A DNA stretch of 64,000 nt from Streptomyces luteogriseus. Its GTDB lineage: Bacteria > Actinomycetota > Actinomycetes > Streptomycetales > Streptomycetaceae. Positions 15,112-25,193 of the stretch are shown here, piece after piece. Under the pieces are notes generated by a model that searched no databases, had not been told where the DNA came from, and worked only from the letters and a program-made list of their open reading frames with translations. The translations under genes were made by a program, and so were the position numbers. The DNA is taken from contig NZ_JACHMS010000001.1 of assembly GCF_014205055.1 (NCBI RefSeq), positions 3,224,001-3,288,000 of the forward strand, in the 5' to 3' direction. Positions within the stretch are counted from its first letter, which is position 1. Each line of letters starts with the position of its first letter.

Positions 15112-16011
15112 CTATGCGTACTGGAGACGGACCGTCGCTCCCCCGGCGTCGTCGCGGATGTCCACGTACGCGCAGACCTGACGCGCGTACCACAGCCCCG
15201 GGCCCGGATCCGGGCCGGCGGTCGGCGGGACGAAGCCGGCGAGCGGGTCGTCGAGGCGGCGCACCGAGCGCAGTTCGGCGACGCAGGCGGGTGCCTCGCC
15301 CCACAGCAGGAGGTCGCCGCCGAGGGGCGCGAGGGCCGCCGCGGTCTCCGTCACGGCGGCGGCGAACAACTCGGCGTCCGCGGCGGGCAGTCCCCGCCCC
15401 ACCGCCCAGCCCTGCACGGTCGTGGCGCGCGGCTCGGCGAGGGACAGCGCACCGGCCGGGGGCAACGGCAGGGGGACGGCGTCGAGTTCGGCGGCGAGCC
15501 GCAGCGGGTCCTCGTAGACCTCCGTTTCGGGGTGGGTGCGGCGGGCCGCGGCGACGACGGCGGGCCCGGCGGTGCGGGTGTCGTACGCGCACAGGGCGGT
15601 CGTGGACATGGGCGCGAAGAGGAGGTTGGCGAAGGCCTCGTAGCGGATCCACTCGGTGGTCTCGCGGGCCGAGCGGCCGGCGCGCCCGCTCCACACGGGC
15701 TCCATGACGAGGTGGAGCCGGCCGCCGGGGCCGGCGTGTGCGGTGAGGTAGGCGGCGGCCCGGGCGATGGCGTTGGCGGCGGAGCCGGTGTACCACTCGG
15801 TGTGCGGGATACAGGTGACGTCCTTCGCGTCGGAGCCGAGGGCGTCGCGCAGGAGGTCCAGGTTGCGCGGGGCGGCGATGGCCACCGGCGGCGGCTCGCC
15901 GGAGGCGCCGAGGCCTTCGCCGAGGAAGGGCAGGGCGGCGGTCACGAAGCCGTCGTCGGAGTCGAAGACGGCCATGCGGTGGTCGAACGGACTGGGTTCT
16001 CCGGTGGTCAC
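15112..16011 (-). CDS. MEDS-domain regulatory protein (RsbA-like)
   Basis: A 299-residue soluble protein. The N-terminal ~165 residues match the MEDS (DcmR sensory) domain: MAVFDSDDGFVTAALPFLGEGL, then EWIRYEAFANLLFAPM. The C-terminal part (170-299) is a degenerate histidine-kinase-like ATPase region (ELFAAAVTETAAAL, QVCAYVDIRDDAGGATVRL) with incomplete ATP-binding boxes. Streptomyces genomes carry many such MEDS-plus-anti-sigma proteins, thought to sense small ligands and act on sigma-factor switches. Its start is a GTG with GAGGGG upstream. It lies between a LuxR/ATPase regulator and an RsbW-type gene on the same strand. Confidence 0.8.
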   Translation of the reverse strand: MTTGEPSPFDHRMAVFDSDDGFVTAALPFLGEGLGASGEPPPVAIAAPRNLDLLRDALGSDAKDVTCIPHTEWYTGSAANAIARAAAYLTAHAGPGGRLHLVMEPVWSGRAGRSARETTEWIRYEAFANLLFAPMSTTALCAYDTRTAGPAVVAAARRTHPETEVYEDPLRLAAELDAVPLPLPPAGALSLAEPRATTVQGWAVGRGLPAADAELFAAAVTETAAALAPLGGDLLLWGEAPACVAELRSVRRLDDPLAGFVPPTAGPDPGPGLWYARQVCAYVDIRDDAGGATVRLQYA

Positions 16012-16081
16012 GTGATCCCCTCGGGTGGGTGTGGGTGGCGGTGACGGTGGGGTTGGCGGTGGGAGTGCGGGCGCGGGCGGG

Positions 16082-19060
16082 TCAGCGCTGTGCGGTCATC
16101 CAGGCCGCGATCTGGCTGCGGTTGCGGAAGCCGAGCTTGCTGAGGATGCGTTCCACATGGCCTTCGGCGGTGCGGCGGGCGATCACCAGGCGGTCCGCGA
16201 TCTGCTGGTTGGCGAGCCCTTCGGCGACGAGCCGGGCGACCTCGGTCTCGCGGCGGGTCAGCCGGACCGAGGTGCCGTCGTGCGGCGGCGGAACGGCGGT
16301 GGCCTCCGCGGGGTGCGGGCGGCCCGGCTCCTGGCAGGCGTGGCCGACCAGTTCCGCGAGGCCGAGCGCGTGGCCCCGCCGGTGGGCCCGCTCGAACGCG
16401 TCGCGTCCGAGGGCCGAGGCCGACCGCTCCTCGCTGGCCCGGCGTGCGGAATTGAGGGTGTGGGAGCCCCAGCGGCCGGTGTCGATGTCGGCCCAGGCGC
16501 GGTCGGCGCCGCCCAGCAGCAGGGCGGCGTGCTCGTGGGCACCGCGTTCGGCCGCGATCGACGCGAGCAGGTCGAGGGTGAGGGCGATGCCGATGACGTC
16601 GTGGACGGCGAGTTTCAGCCGCAGGGCCTCGCGGCCGTGCCGTTCGGCCCGGGGCCAGTCGCCGCGTACGGAGTGTGCGAGGGCGAGGATGCGCAGCACA
16701 TAGGACCGGACCCATTTCTCGCCGTGCCGCTCGCACAGTCCGAGGGCCTGTTCGCAGACCTCGACGGCCCGCTCGGCCTCGCCCAGGAAGGCCAGCGCGC
16801 AGGCGAGTTCGACCTGGTCGAGGCCGACGAGGCTGAGGTGCCGGCCGGGCACGGGGCCGCGGGCGACGGTGGTCTCGAAGTGCCGGAGCGCTCCGGGCAG
16901 GTCGTCGCCGAACAGCCGGATGACGCCGATGACGTACTCGGCGTGCGCGGCCTCGGCGGCGTCGCCGAGGGCACGGGCGAGGGCCAGGGCCTCTGCGGCG
17001 TGGCGGTGGCCCCGGGGGAAGTCCCGGGTGGCGGCGGCCAGCAGCCCGGCGACCCACAGGCCGCGGGCCCGTTCCCGGGTCGGTTCGGGGGCGGCGGCCA
17101 GGGCCCGGTCGAGCCAGTACAGGCCTTCCCGGGAGGCTCCGCAGGCGTGCCAGTAGAACCAGAGCGTGCCGGCGAGACGCAGTCCCGCCAGGGCCTCGCC
17201 GGGGGTGGAGAGACTGAAGTCCAGGGCGGCGCGCAGGTTGTCCCGGTCGGCGCGCAGCCGGGCGACGGTCTCCGGCTGCCCGGGCCCGAACCAGCCGCGT
17301 TCGCACGCCTCGGCCCGCCGCAGCATCCAGTCGCGCTGCCGCCGCCGGGCGGCCTCCTCCTCCCCTGCGATCCGCCTCAACTGCTCCAACCCGTACTGCC
17401 GCAGGGTGTCGAGCAGCCGGTACCGCACCCCGCCGGGGCCGGGCTCCCGGCAGAGCACGGACTTGTCCACGAGCCCGGCGACGGCTTCCAGGACGTCGTC
17501 GGTGCGTGGGCCCGGGGGTGAGAGCAGGGTGAGGGGGGACCCGGTGTGCTCTGCCGCGGAGTGGAGGCGTGCGCCGGGGTTGTCGGCGGGCTGGAAGCGT
17601 GCGCTGGGGTTGTCGGCGGGCTGGGTGCGTGCGTCGGGGCCGTCGACGGGCTGTGCACCGGGGCCGCCGATTGGCCGGACGCGCGTGCCGGGGCGGCCGT
17701 CGGGGGGCTCGCCGCTTGCACCGGAACCGTCGCCGACACGGAGGCCTACGCCGGACCCACCCGTCGGCCGGATGTGCACGCCGGACCCACCCGTCGGCCG
17801 GACACACACACCGGACCCGTCCGCCGGCCAGCCCCCCGCATCGGCCCCGTCCCCGAACCAGCCGCCCGCACCGGACCCACCTGTCGGCCAAGTGCCCGCA
17901 CCGGAACCACCCCCGCCCCGGGCGTCCGCGCCGGACCCACCCGTCGGCCAAGCACCCCCACCGGAACCACCCCCGCCCCGGGCGTCCGCGCCGGAGCCCT
18001 CGCTGGGCCGGGCCGGCAGCGTGGGCAAGGGCGCCGCGGGCGGGAGGTCGCCGCCGCCTTCCGGAGGCCGGGCGGTGGTCTCCGGGGTGGTGTCCGCGCA
18101 CACCGCCTCCGCCGTCTCCAGGTCGAAGCCGCCCGCCAGGACCGACAGCCGGGCCCACACCGTCTGCTCGGGAAGCGTGCACAGGTCGTGGCTCCAGGCG
18201 ACCGCCGCCCGCAGGGTCTGGTGGCGGGGCAGGGCCGCGGGGCTGCCGGTGGTGAGGAAGCGGTAGCGGTCGTCGAGGCGGTCCAAGAGCTGGTCGACGT
18301 CGAGGACGCGCATGCGGACGGCGGCGAGTTCGATGGCGAGGGGCAGACCGTCCAGGCGGTGGCACAGGCGGGCGACGGAGGCGCGGTTGGCGGGGGTGAG
18401 GCGGAAGCCGGGGACGACGGCGGCGGCCCGGTCCGCGAAGAGGGTGAGGGCCGGGTAGCCGGCGGCGGCGGACAGGTCGGCGTGAGGGTCGGGCACCGGC
18501 AGCGGCCGTACCTCCAGCAGGTGCTCCTCGGTGAGGCCGAGCCGGTGGCGGCTGGTGGCGAGGATCCGGACGCCCTCGGTGCCGTGCAGCAGGGCCGCGG
18601 CGAGCCGGGCGCACGCGGCCGCCAGGTGCTCGCAGTTGTCGACGACGAGGAGCAGCCGCCGGTCACGTACCTGTTCGACGAGGGCGTCCAGGGCCGGCTG
18701 GGCGGAGCGGTCCTGGAGGCCCAGCGCGTCGGCGGCGGCGAGCGGGACGAGGGCCGGGTCGTGCAGTCCGGACAGGTGCACGAAGCGCACGCCGTCCGGG
18801 AAGGCCCGCTGCACCCGGGCCGCGATGCGTGCGGCGAGCCGGGTCTTGCCGACGCCGCCCGGTCCGGTCAGCGTCACCAGCCGTGCGCGGGCCAGCAGTT
18901 CGCGGCCCTGGGTCAGTTCGCCACGCCGGTCGACGAAACTGGTCGTCTCGGCCGGCAGGTGGTGGTCCCGTCGTGGCGCTGATCCGCCCATGATCAGCCA
19001 GTCCTCTGAAGGGGTGGGGGTCCGGGGCTCCGGACACTCCGGCTCCCCTTGCGCGGACAC
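16082..19060 (-). CDS. large ATPase regulator with LuxR-type DNA-binding domain (STAND/LAL-like)
   Basis: A 992-residue regulator. A P-loop NTPase region (about 35-330) has Walker [16 protein letters not shown], Walker [14 protein letters not shown] and [11 protein letters not shown] Gly-rich insertion (about 345-510) follows, built of repeats such as [17 protein letters not shown] winged-helix region ([13 protein letters not shown]), helical TPR-like repeats (about 600-900) and a C-terminal LuxR helix-turn-helix ([21 protein letters not shown]) complete it. The GTG at 19060 has GGGGGAGGGTGA before it; an ATG at 18991 (MGGSAP) is an alternative start. Family members without the insertion are common, so the insert is probably a recent minisatellite expansion. 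Target genes unknown. Confidence 0.85.
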   Translation of the reverse strand: MSAQGEPECPEPRTPTPSEDWLIMGGSAPRRDHHLPAETTSFVDRRGELTQGRELLARARLVTLTGPGGVGKTRLAARIAARVQRAFPDGVRFVHLSGLHDPALVPLAAADALGLQDRSAQPALDALVEQVRDRRLLLVVDNCEHLAAACARLAAALLHGTEGVRILATSRHRLGLTEEHLLEVRPLPVPDPHADLSAAAGYPALTLFADRAAAVVPGFRLTPANRASVARLCHRLDGLPLAIELAAVRMRVLDVDQLLDRLDDRYRFLTTGSPAALPRHQTLRAAVAWSHDLCTLPEQTVWARLSVLAGGFDLETAEAVCADTTPETTARPPEGGGDLPPAAPLPTLPARPSEGSGADARGGGGSGGGAWPTGGSGADARGGGGSGAGTWPTGGSGAGGWFGDGADAGGWPADGSGVCVRPTGGSGVHIRPTGGSGVGLRVGDGSGASGEPPDGRPGTRVRPIGGPGAQPVDGPDARTQPADNPSARFQPADNPGARLHSAAEHTGSPLTLLSPPGPRTDDVLEAVAGLVDKSVLCREPGPGGVRYRLLDTLRQYGLEQLRRIAGEEEAARRRQRDWMLRRAEACERGWFGPGQPETVARLRADRDNLRAALDFSLSTPGEALAGLRLAGTLWFYWHACGASREGLYWLDRALAAAPEPTRERARGLWVAGLLAAATRDFPRGHRHAAEALALARALGDAAEAAHAEYVIGVIRLFGDDLPGALRHFETTVARGPVPGRHLSLVGLDQVELACALAFLGEAERAVEVCEQALGLCERHGEKWVRSYVLRILALAHSVRGDWPRAERHGREALRLKLAVHDVIGIALTLDLLASIAAERGAHEHAALLLGGADRAWADIDTGRWGSHTLNSARRASEERSASALGRDAFERAHRRGHALGLAELVGHACQEPGRPHPAEATAVPPPHDGTSVRLTRRETEVARLVAEGLANQQIADRLVIARRTAEGHVERILSKLGFRNRSQIAAWMTAQR
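17881..18000. repeat. 60-bp direct duplication in the LuxR/ATPase gene
   Basis: Bases 17881-17940 and 17941-18000 are two copies of a 60-bp unit that differ at only a few positions. Shorter related units (around CCGGACCCACCCGTCGGCC) continue to about 17560. All lengths seen are multiples of three and the frame stays open, so this is a coding minisatellite for the Gly-rich insertion. Confidence 0.8.
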
Positions 19061-19267
19061 TCACCCTCCCCCGCGGCGTACATATATGCACGCCGGGGCC
19101 ACCCCTGGGGGTGCACTTCCGGCGGGACACCTCGGGCGCGGCACTGCGCGCGTACACTGCGCGGCCACTTTTCAGTCTTGACCTGCTCATGCCATCAGCA
19201 GAACGATGTGCGCCACCCGCACCACGTACGTCGCACGGAACAACCCCACCTCCCACAAGGAGATTTC

Positions 19268-20620
19268 ATGCGACTTCGCATACGAGGCTCCGGTGCCCGC
19301 ACCGGCAGACGCACCGCCGCCCTCGCCGGCCTCCTCGCCCTCGCCCTCGCGGCGCCCCTGTCCGCGACGACGAGCGACGCCACCGCCGACAGCGCCCGCA
19401 CCGCGGCCCCCTCGGCCGACGACGTCCGGCAGTACGAGATCCATCTGCACTCGACGGCCGAGGACCGCACGGCACTTCAGCGCACGGGCGTGACCGTGGA
19501 CGAGGTCCACGGTCACGGTGTCGTGGTCTCCGGCCGCGCGGACCAGATCAGGAAGCTGCGCACGCTGGGCTACGAGGTCACCCGGCTCGGCGCGGTGCCC
19601 GACCGCTCCGCCGGCGACGACGACGTCCGGCTCTTCGACTTCCCCTCGGGCGACTCGAAGTACCACAACTACGCGGAGATGACGAGCGAGATCAACTCGA
19701 TCGTCTCGGCCAACCCGTCCATCGCGAGCCAGCGCGTGATCGGCACGTCGTACCAGGGCCGGAACATCGTCGCCGTCAAGATCAGTGACAACGTGGGCAC
19801 CGACGAGTCCGAGCCGGAGGTGCTGTTCACGCACCACCAGCACGCCCGCGAGCACCTGACCGTCGAGATGGCGCTCTACCTGCTGCGCGAGCTGACCTCC
19901 GACTACGGCTCCGACTCACGCGTCACGAGCATGGTGAACAACCGCGAGATCTGGATCGTCCCGGACATCAACCCGGACGGCGGCGAGTACGACATCGCCA
20001 CCGGCTCGTACCGCTCCTGGCGCAAGAACCGGCAGCCCAACTCCGGTTCGTCGTACGTCGGTACGGACCTCAACCGCAACTGGAGCCACCGCTGGGGCTG
20101 CTGCGGCGGCTCCTCGGGCTCCACCTCGTCCGAGACGTACCGGGGTCCGTCGGCGGAGTCGGCGCCCGAGGTGAAGGTCGTCTCCGACTTCGTGCGCAGC
20201 CGGGTCGTCGGGGGCACGCAGCAGATCAAGGCCGGTGTCGACTTCCACACGTACAGCGAGCTGGTGCTGTGGCCGTTCGGCTACACGTACTCCGACACGG
20301 GGACCGGGATGACCGCGGACGACAACGCGGCGTTCAAGGCGGTCGGGCGGAAGATGGCCGCGAGCAACGGGTACACGGCGGAGCAGTCCAGCGACCTGTA
20401 CATCACCGACGGGTCGATCGACGACTACCTCTGGGGCACGCACAAGATCTTCGCGTACACCTTCGAGATGTATCCGCGGTCCGGCGGCGGGGGATTCTAC
20501 CCGCCCGACGAGGTGATCGAGCGGGAGACCTCCCGTAACCGCGACGCGGTGCTGCAACTGCTGGAGAACGCGGACTGCATGTACCGGTCGATCGGCAAGG
20601 AGAGCCAGTACTGCGGCTAG
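19268..20620 (+). CDS. secreted M14 zinc carboxypeptidase
   Basis: A 450-residue exported peptidase. The signal peptide (1-38) has a basic head with [21 protein letters not shown] propeptide-like region (45-125) precedes the M14 domain. Zinc ligands are His192 and Glu195 (HARE) and His327 (DFHTYSE); the catalytic Glu is Glu400 (YTFEMYP). DLNRNW supplies the substrate-binding Arg/Asn pair. It trims C-terminal residues from peptides outside the cell. The ATG at 19268 is fixed by AAGGAG 5 bases upstream; the frame open further left is not used. A TTGACC (19178-19183) may be its -35 box. It converges on the next gene, sharing a CTAG at the stops. Confidence 0.95.
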   Translation: MRLRIRGSGARTGRRTAALAGLLALALAAPLSATTSDATADSARTAAPSADDVRQYEIHLHSTAEDRTALQRTGVTVDEVHGHGVVVSGRADQIRKLRTLGYEVTRLGAVPDRSAGDDDVRLFDFPSGDSKYHNYAEMTSEINSIVSANPSIASQRVIGTSYQGRNIVAVKISDNVGTDESEPEVLFTHHQHAREHLTVEMALYLLRELTSDYGSDSRVTSMVNNREIWIVPDINPDGGEYDIATGSYRSWRKNRQPNSGSSYVGTDLNRNWSHRWGCCGGSSGSTSSETYRGPSAESAPEVKVVSDFVRSRVVGGTQQIKAGVDFHTYSELVLWPFGYTYSDTGTGMTADDNAAFKAVGRKMAASNGYTAEQSSDLYITDGSIDDYLWGTHKIFAYTFEMYPRSGGGGFYPPDEVIERETSRNRDAVLQLLENADCMYRSIGKESQYCG

Positions 20621-21165
20621 TCCGCGTCCGCCTCTGCCTCTGCCCGGGTCTCGGCCTCCGTCTCGAAGTAGACGTCCAGGACCGCGTCCAGCTGCTCGTC
20701 CCACTCCTTGAAGTGGCTGCGGGCCGGCGCCTCGATCTCGATCGGGTACCAGCGCCGGTCGGGGGTGTGGACGGTGACGGTGTACCGCTTGCCGAAGCGG
20801 GCCGTCTCCGTCTCCACCGCGCCGATCTCGTCCCAGCGGAACTCGCATTCCTGGTCGTCCAGGGACAGGCGTACGCCTCTGTGGTCGGCGACCATCCTGG
20901 CGCGGCGGTCGGACGCCTCGAAGACGGGGCCGTCGGTCTCGGTGTCCTCCTCCGGCTCGGAGGGGGGCACCTTCGCCGCCTCCGCCGCCTCTTCCGGCTC
21001 GGCGGCGGCCGCGTCGGCCTCCTCGGCGTCCGCGACCTCAGGCTCCTTCTCCGGCCCGTCCCCCTCCGTCCGTGCGGACGCGGGTGACGTGAGCCCGGGG
21101 ATGAAGGCCGGGTCGAATCCGGCGCCCTCCAGGGGCTGGCTGCTCGAACCTATGCGCTGCTCCAC
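20617..21165 (-). CDS. acidic protein with PH-like domain, paralogue of 12651-13079
   Basis: A 182-residue protein. Residues 25-85 are very acidic and Glu/Ala-rich, likely disordered. Residues 87-165 hold the domain shared with the gene at 12651: [48 protein letters not shown]. The tail is again Glu/Ala-rich. The start is a GTG with no ribosome-binding site; CATACT about 8 bases before it could be a -10 box, so translation may be leaderless. Its stop overlaps that of the convergent carboxypeptidase gene. Function unknown. Confidence 0.75.
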   Translation of the reverse strand: MEQRIGSSSQPLEGAGFDPAFIPGLTSPASARTEGDGPEKEPEVADAEEADAAAAEPEEAAEAAKVPPSEPEEDTETDGPVFEASDRRARMVADHRGVRLSLDDQECEFRWDEIGAVETETARFGKRYTVTVHTPDRRWYPIEIEAPARSHFKEWDEQLDAVLDVYFETEAETRAEAEADAD

Positions 21166-21230
21166 AGGGGAGCAGTATGGTCGAGAAACCTGTGCGGCAC
21201 ACAGTCGACCCCGACTTCGTTATCAGACGC

Positions 21231-22709
<1,479 letters not shown>

Positions 22710-22760
22710 TCGGGGGTCCTCTACGTAAAGGCATGCAGCTTCTGGGTAGGGGGGAGCGCG

Positions 22761-22787
22761 GCGCGGCGCATCGGTGGCGCCGCGCCT
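22761..22787 (-). terminator. strong hairpin between ridA and the GntP gene
   Basis: GGCGCGGCGC (22761-22770) pairs perfectly with GCGCCGCGCC (22778-22787) around a 7-base loop. It lies in the 102-base gap inside a co-directional gene set, so it may end most transcripts before the permease gene, or shield the 3' end of the upstream message. There is no T-run. Confidence 0.55.
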
Positions 22788-22811
22788 CGGTAAGGCGGGG
22801 GTGGGGGTGGG

Positions 22812-23222
22812 TCAGCCGAGGACGGCCAGCGCGTCGATCTCGATGAGGAGGCCCGCGGGCAGTCCGACGTAGACGGTCGTGCGCGCGGCGGGCGGCTGGG
22901 TGAGGCCCTGCTCCTCGAAGTACGCGTTGTAGATCGCGTTCATCTCGGCGAAGTGGTCGACGTCCGTCAGGTAGACGCGGATCATCATCACGTCGTCCCA
23001 GGAGGCGCCGCCCTCCTCCAGGATGGCCTTGACGTTGGCCAGGGTCTGGAGGGTCTGCTCGCGCAGGGTCGGCCCGGCGGGCGTGGGCGCCTTGCCCTCC
23101 TCTGCGGGCAGGAAGCCGACCTGGCCGGCGACCTGGAGGATGTTGCCCTTCCTCACACCGTGCGAGAACTTGGCCGGCGGGGTGGTGTGGGTTTTGGGGG
23201 TGAGTGCGATCTTGTCCGTCAT
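22812..23222 (-). CDS. ridA: RidA-family enamine/imine deaminase
   Basis: A 136-residue YjgF/YER057c/UK114 protein. Conserved parts are FSHGVRKGNILQVAGQVGF, LREQTLQTLANVKAILEEGG, IRVYLTD and RTTVYVGLPAGLLIEIDALAVL, including the Arg that binds the substrate carboxylate. RidA hydrolyses reactive 2-aminoacrylate and similar enamines made by PLP dehydratases. A PLP enzyme acting on D-amino acids is encoded in the divergent operon, so RidA fits as its clean-up partner. The ATG at 23222 overlaps the IclR stop (ATGA). Confidence 0.92.
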   Translation of the reverse strand: MTDKIALTPKTHTTPPAKFSHGVRKGNILQVAGQVGFLPAEEGKAPTPAGPTLREQTLQTLANVKAILEEGGASWDDVMMIRVYLTDVDHFAEMNAIYNAYFEEQGLTQPPAARTTVYVGLPAGLLIEIDALAVLG

Positions 23223-23980
23223 ACGGTGCCCTTCACTGGTGTTCTGCCGGAGTACTCCCCGCTGATGGCGTCCGCCGTACGGCGCACCAGCGGCAGGAGG
23301 GTGAGGAGTTCGTCGGCGGTGACGACGACGTTCGGCGCGGAGACCGACATCGCGGCGACGACCCGGCCGTCGGCGCCGCGGATGGGCGCCGCGACGCAGT
23401 TGATGGACTCCTCGTGGCCGCCGAGGTCGGTGGCCCAGCCCTGTTCGCGCACCTTCTCCAGCTCCCGCAGGAAGGCGCCGGCGTTGGGTGTCGAACGGGA
23501 CGTGTACATGGGGTAGTCGAGCTTCTCCGCGACCGCCCGCCGCTCGTGCTCGGGCAGGTCGGCCAGCAGCAGCTTCGCGACCGCGGCGACGGTGATGGCG
23601 ACGGGCTTGCCGATGCGGGAGTACATCCGCACCGGGTAGCGGCTCTCGACCTTGTCGATGTAGAGGACCTCGTTCTCCTCGTACACGGCGAGGTGCACGG
23701 TGTGCCCGCAGCTCTCGTTGAGGCGGACCAGGTGGGGGTGGGCGATCTCGCGGACGTCGAGGTTCTCCATCGCCTCCTGGGCGAGCGCGAAGAGCCGGGC
23801 GCCGAGGCGGTAGCGCTGGTCGGACTGGCGGTAGACCAGGCCGTGCTCGTGGAGGGTGCGCAGCAGCCGCAGGGCCGTGGACTTGTGCACATCGAGGCGG
23901 TCGGCGACCTGCCCCAGGTCGGCGGGGCCCTCGGCGAGCAGCGGCAGGATGCTGAGCGCGCGGTCGACGGTCTGGCTCAT
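23219..23980 (-). CDS. IclR-family transcriptional regulator of the D-amino acid locus
   Basis: A 253-residue regulator. An N-terminal winged helix-turn-helix (about 1-65; LGQVADRLDVHKSTALRLLRTLHEHGLV) is followed by an IclR effector domain (about 75-245; HLAVYEENEVLYIDKVES, VAAPIRGADGRVVAAMSV). The ATG at 23980 has AGGAGG upstream and overlaps the kinase stop (ATGA). It sits between the kinase and ridA genes and very likely controls both this operon and the divergent enzyme genes. The palindrome at 25156-25172 is the obvious candidate operator. Confidence 0.92.
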   Translation of the reverse strand: MSQTVDRALSILPLLAEGPADLGQVADRLDVHKSTALRLLRTLHEHGLVYRQSDQRYRLGARLFALAQEAMENLDVREIAHPHLVRLNESCGHTVHLAVYEENEVLYIDKVESRYPVRMYSRIGKPVAITVAAVAKLLLADLPEHERRAVAEKLDYPMYTSRSTPNAGAFLRELEKVREQGWATDLGGHEESINCVAAPIRGADGRVVAAMSVSAPNVVVTADELLTLLPLVRRTADAISGEYSGRTPVKGTV

Positions 23981-25011
23981 GACGTTCGTACCTCCTCGTC
24001 GGCCCGCTGTGTCTCATCGGTCCAGCCCGGGCCGAGTCGCAGTCTCCCCCATGCCGCGTCGTCCAGGGCGACGAGCCGGTCGGCGTGCTCCCGCGCGGGC
24101 GGTGTGGCGAGGTCGCCGGGCACGGTGAGCGCGGCGGCGGCCATCAGATGCCCGTGCCGCAGCCGCTCCCGCACGGGCAGTCCGCGCAGGGTCGCGGAGA
24201 GGAACCCGGCGGCGAAGGCGTCTCCGGCACCGACGGCGGCGACGACGTCGACGCGGGGCGCGGGGACGAAGGTGACGTCCCGGCGCTCGAAGACGGTGGC
24301 TCCGGCGGCGCCCTGCTTGACGACCAGCACCTCGGGTTCGGGGAGGGCGGCGCGGACGGCTTCGGCGCTGTGCAGCCCCCACGCCTCGTCCTGCCCGACG
24401 AAGACGAGGTCAGCGCCCCGGGCGAGGTCGCGCAGCACCGTCGCGGCGTCCGTGTCGCGCCACAGGCCCGGCCGGTGGTTGACGTCGAAGGAGACCAGGG
24501 GGCGGCCGGGGCGGCGGGCGGTCAGGTCGCGCATCAGGTCGAGGCAGGTCCCGGACAGCGCGGCGGTGATCCCGGAGAGGTGCAGCACGCGCCCGGCGCG
24601 CACCGCCGCGGGGTCGGGGTCCGTCGCGCTCATCGCGGACGCGGCGGAACCGGTCCGGTAGTAGGCCACCTCGTGGGCGTCGCCGGCCCGGTCCCCGGCG
24701 GTGCGGAAGTAGATGCCGGTGGGACGGCCGGGGTCGCGCCGGACGTGGGCCACGTCGACTCCGTACCCGCCGATCGTCTCCACCAGGTGATCGCCGAACG
24801 CGTCGTCCCCCACCCTGCTGATCCACCGCGCGGAGTGCCCGGCCGCCGCCAGCACGCACGCCACGTTCGACTCGGCCCCGCCGATGCCCCGCGCGAAGGA
24901 CGGCACATCGGCGAGGCGCCCCGGCCGGGACGGCAGGAACGTGACCATGGACTCGCCGAGCGCGACGACGTCCACGACGTCGGGGGCGTTGCAGGGTCCG
25001 GTGGGGGTCAC
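23977..25011 (-). CDS. PfkB-family sugar kinase (2-keto-3-deoxygluconate kinase-like)
   Basis: A 344-residue ribokinase-fold kinase. The N-terminal DVVALGESMVTFLP and GGAESNVACVLAAAG match KDG-kinase-like PfkB members. The second PfkB signature, VVAAVGAGDAFAAGFLSA, holds the catalytic Asp and anion hole. The start is a GTG with GGAG upstream. It is the first gene of the minus-strand operon, facing the D-amino-acid enzyme genes across a 182-base gap. The exact sugar is not readable from sequence. In several actinomycetes a KDG-kinase-like gene travels with D-amino-acid genes; its role there is unclear to me. Confidence 0.85.
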   Translation of the reverse strand: MTPTGPCNAPDVVDVVALGESMVTFLPSRPGRLADVPSFARGIGGAESNVACVLAAAGHSARWISRVGDDAFGDHLVETIGGYGVDVAHVRRDPGRPTGIYFRTAGDRAGDAHEVAYYRTGSAASAMSATDPDPAAVRAGRVLHLSGITAALSGTCLDLMRDLTARRPGRPLVSFDVNHRPGLWRDTDAATVLRDLARGADLVFVGQDEAWGLHSAEAVRAALPEPEVLVVKQGAAGATVFERRDVTFVPAPRVDVVAAVGAGDAFAAGFLSATLRGLPVRERLRHGHLMAAAALTVPGDLATPPAREHADRLVALDDAAWGRLRLGPGWTDETQRADEEVRTS

Positions 25012-25155
25012 GATGCTCGTAGCTCCTCGTCGAGGCGTCGGGTGGCGGAGTGCCGGGGTGTCGGTGCGGCCGGGGTGTCGGTGCGGCCGGTGGCGGTTTC
25101 ATTGACCGGGGGTGGCCGAGATGTTAGACAGCGTTCAGCGACATGCGCAATGAAG

Positions 25156-25172
25156 GTTGCAGAGATTGCAAC
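25156..25172. promoter_or_regulatory. palindromic candidate IclR operator
   Basis: GTTGCA-GAGAT-TGCAAC is a perfect 6-bp inverted repeat with a 5-bp centre. It ends 21 bases before the ATG of the D-amino-acid enzyme gene, in the divergent promoter region shared with the kinase-iclR-ridA genes. A related half-site (TGCGCA) lies just upstream. IclR proteins commonly bind palindromes of this size next to their own operon. The assignment is inference. Confidence 0.6.
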
Positions 25173-25193
25173 ACCGCAGATCAGGGAGGCTCC

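Noticed and set aside
12602..15181. 859-codon plus-strand frame across the Nramp-like and RsbW-type genes
   Set aside because: Runs through three real minus-strand genes and their gaps, with no coherent domain.
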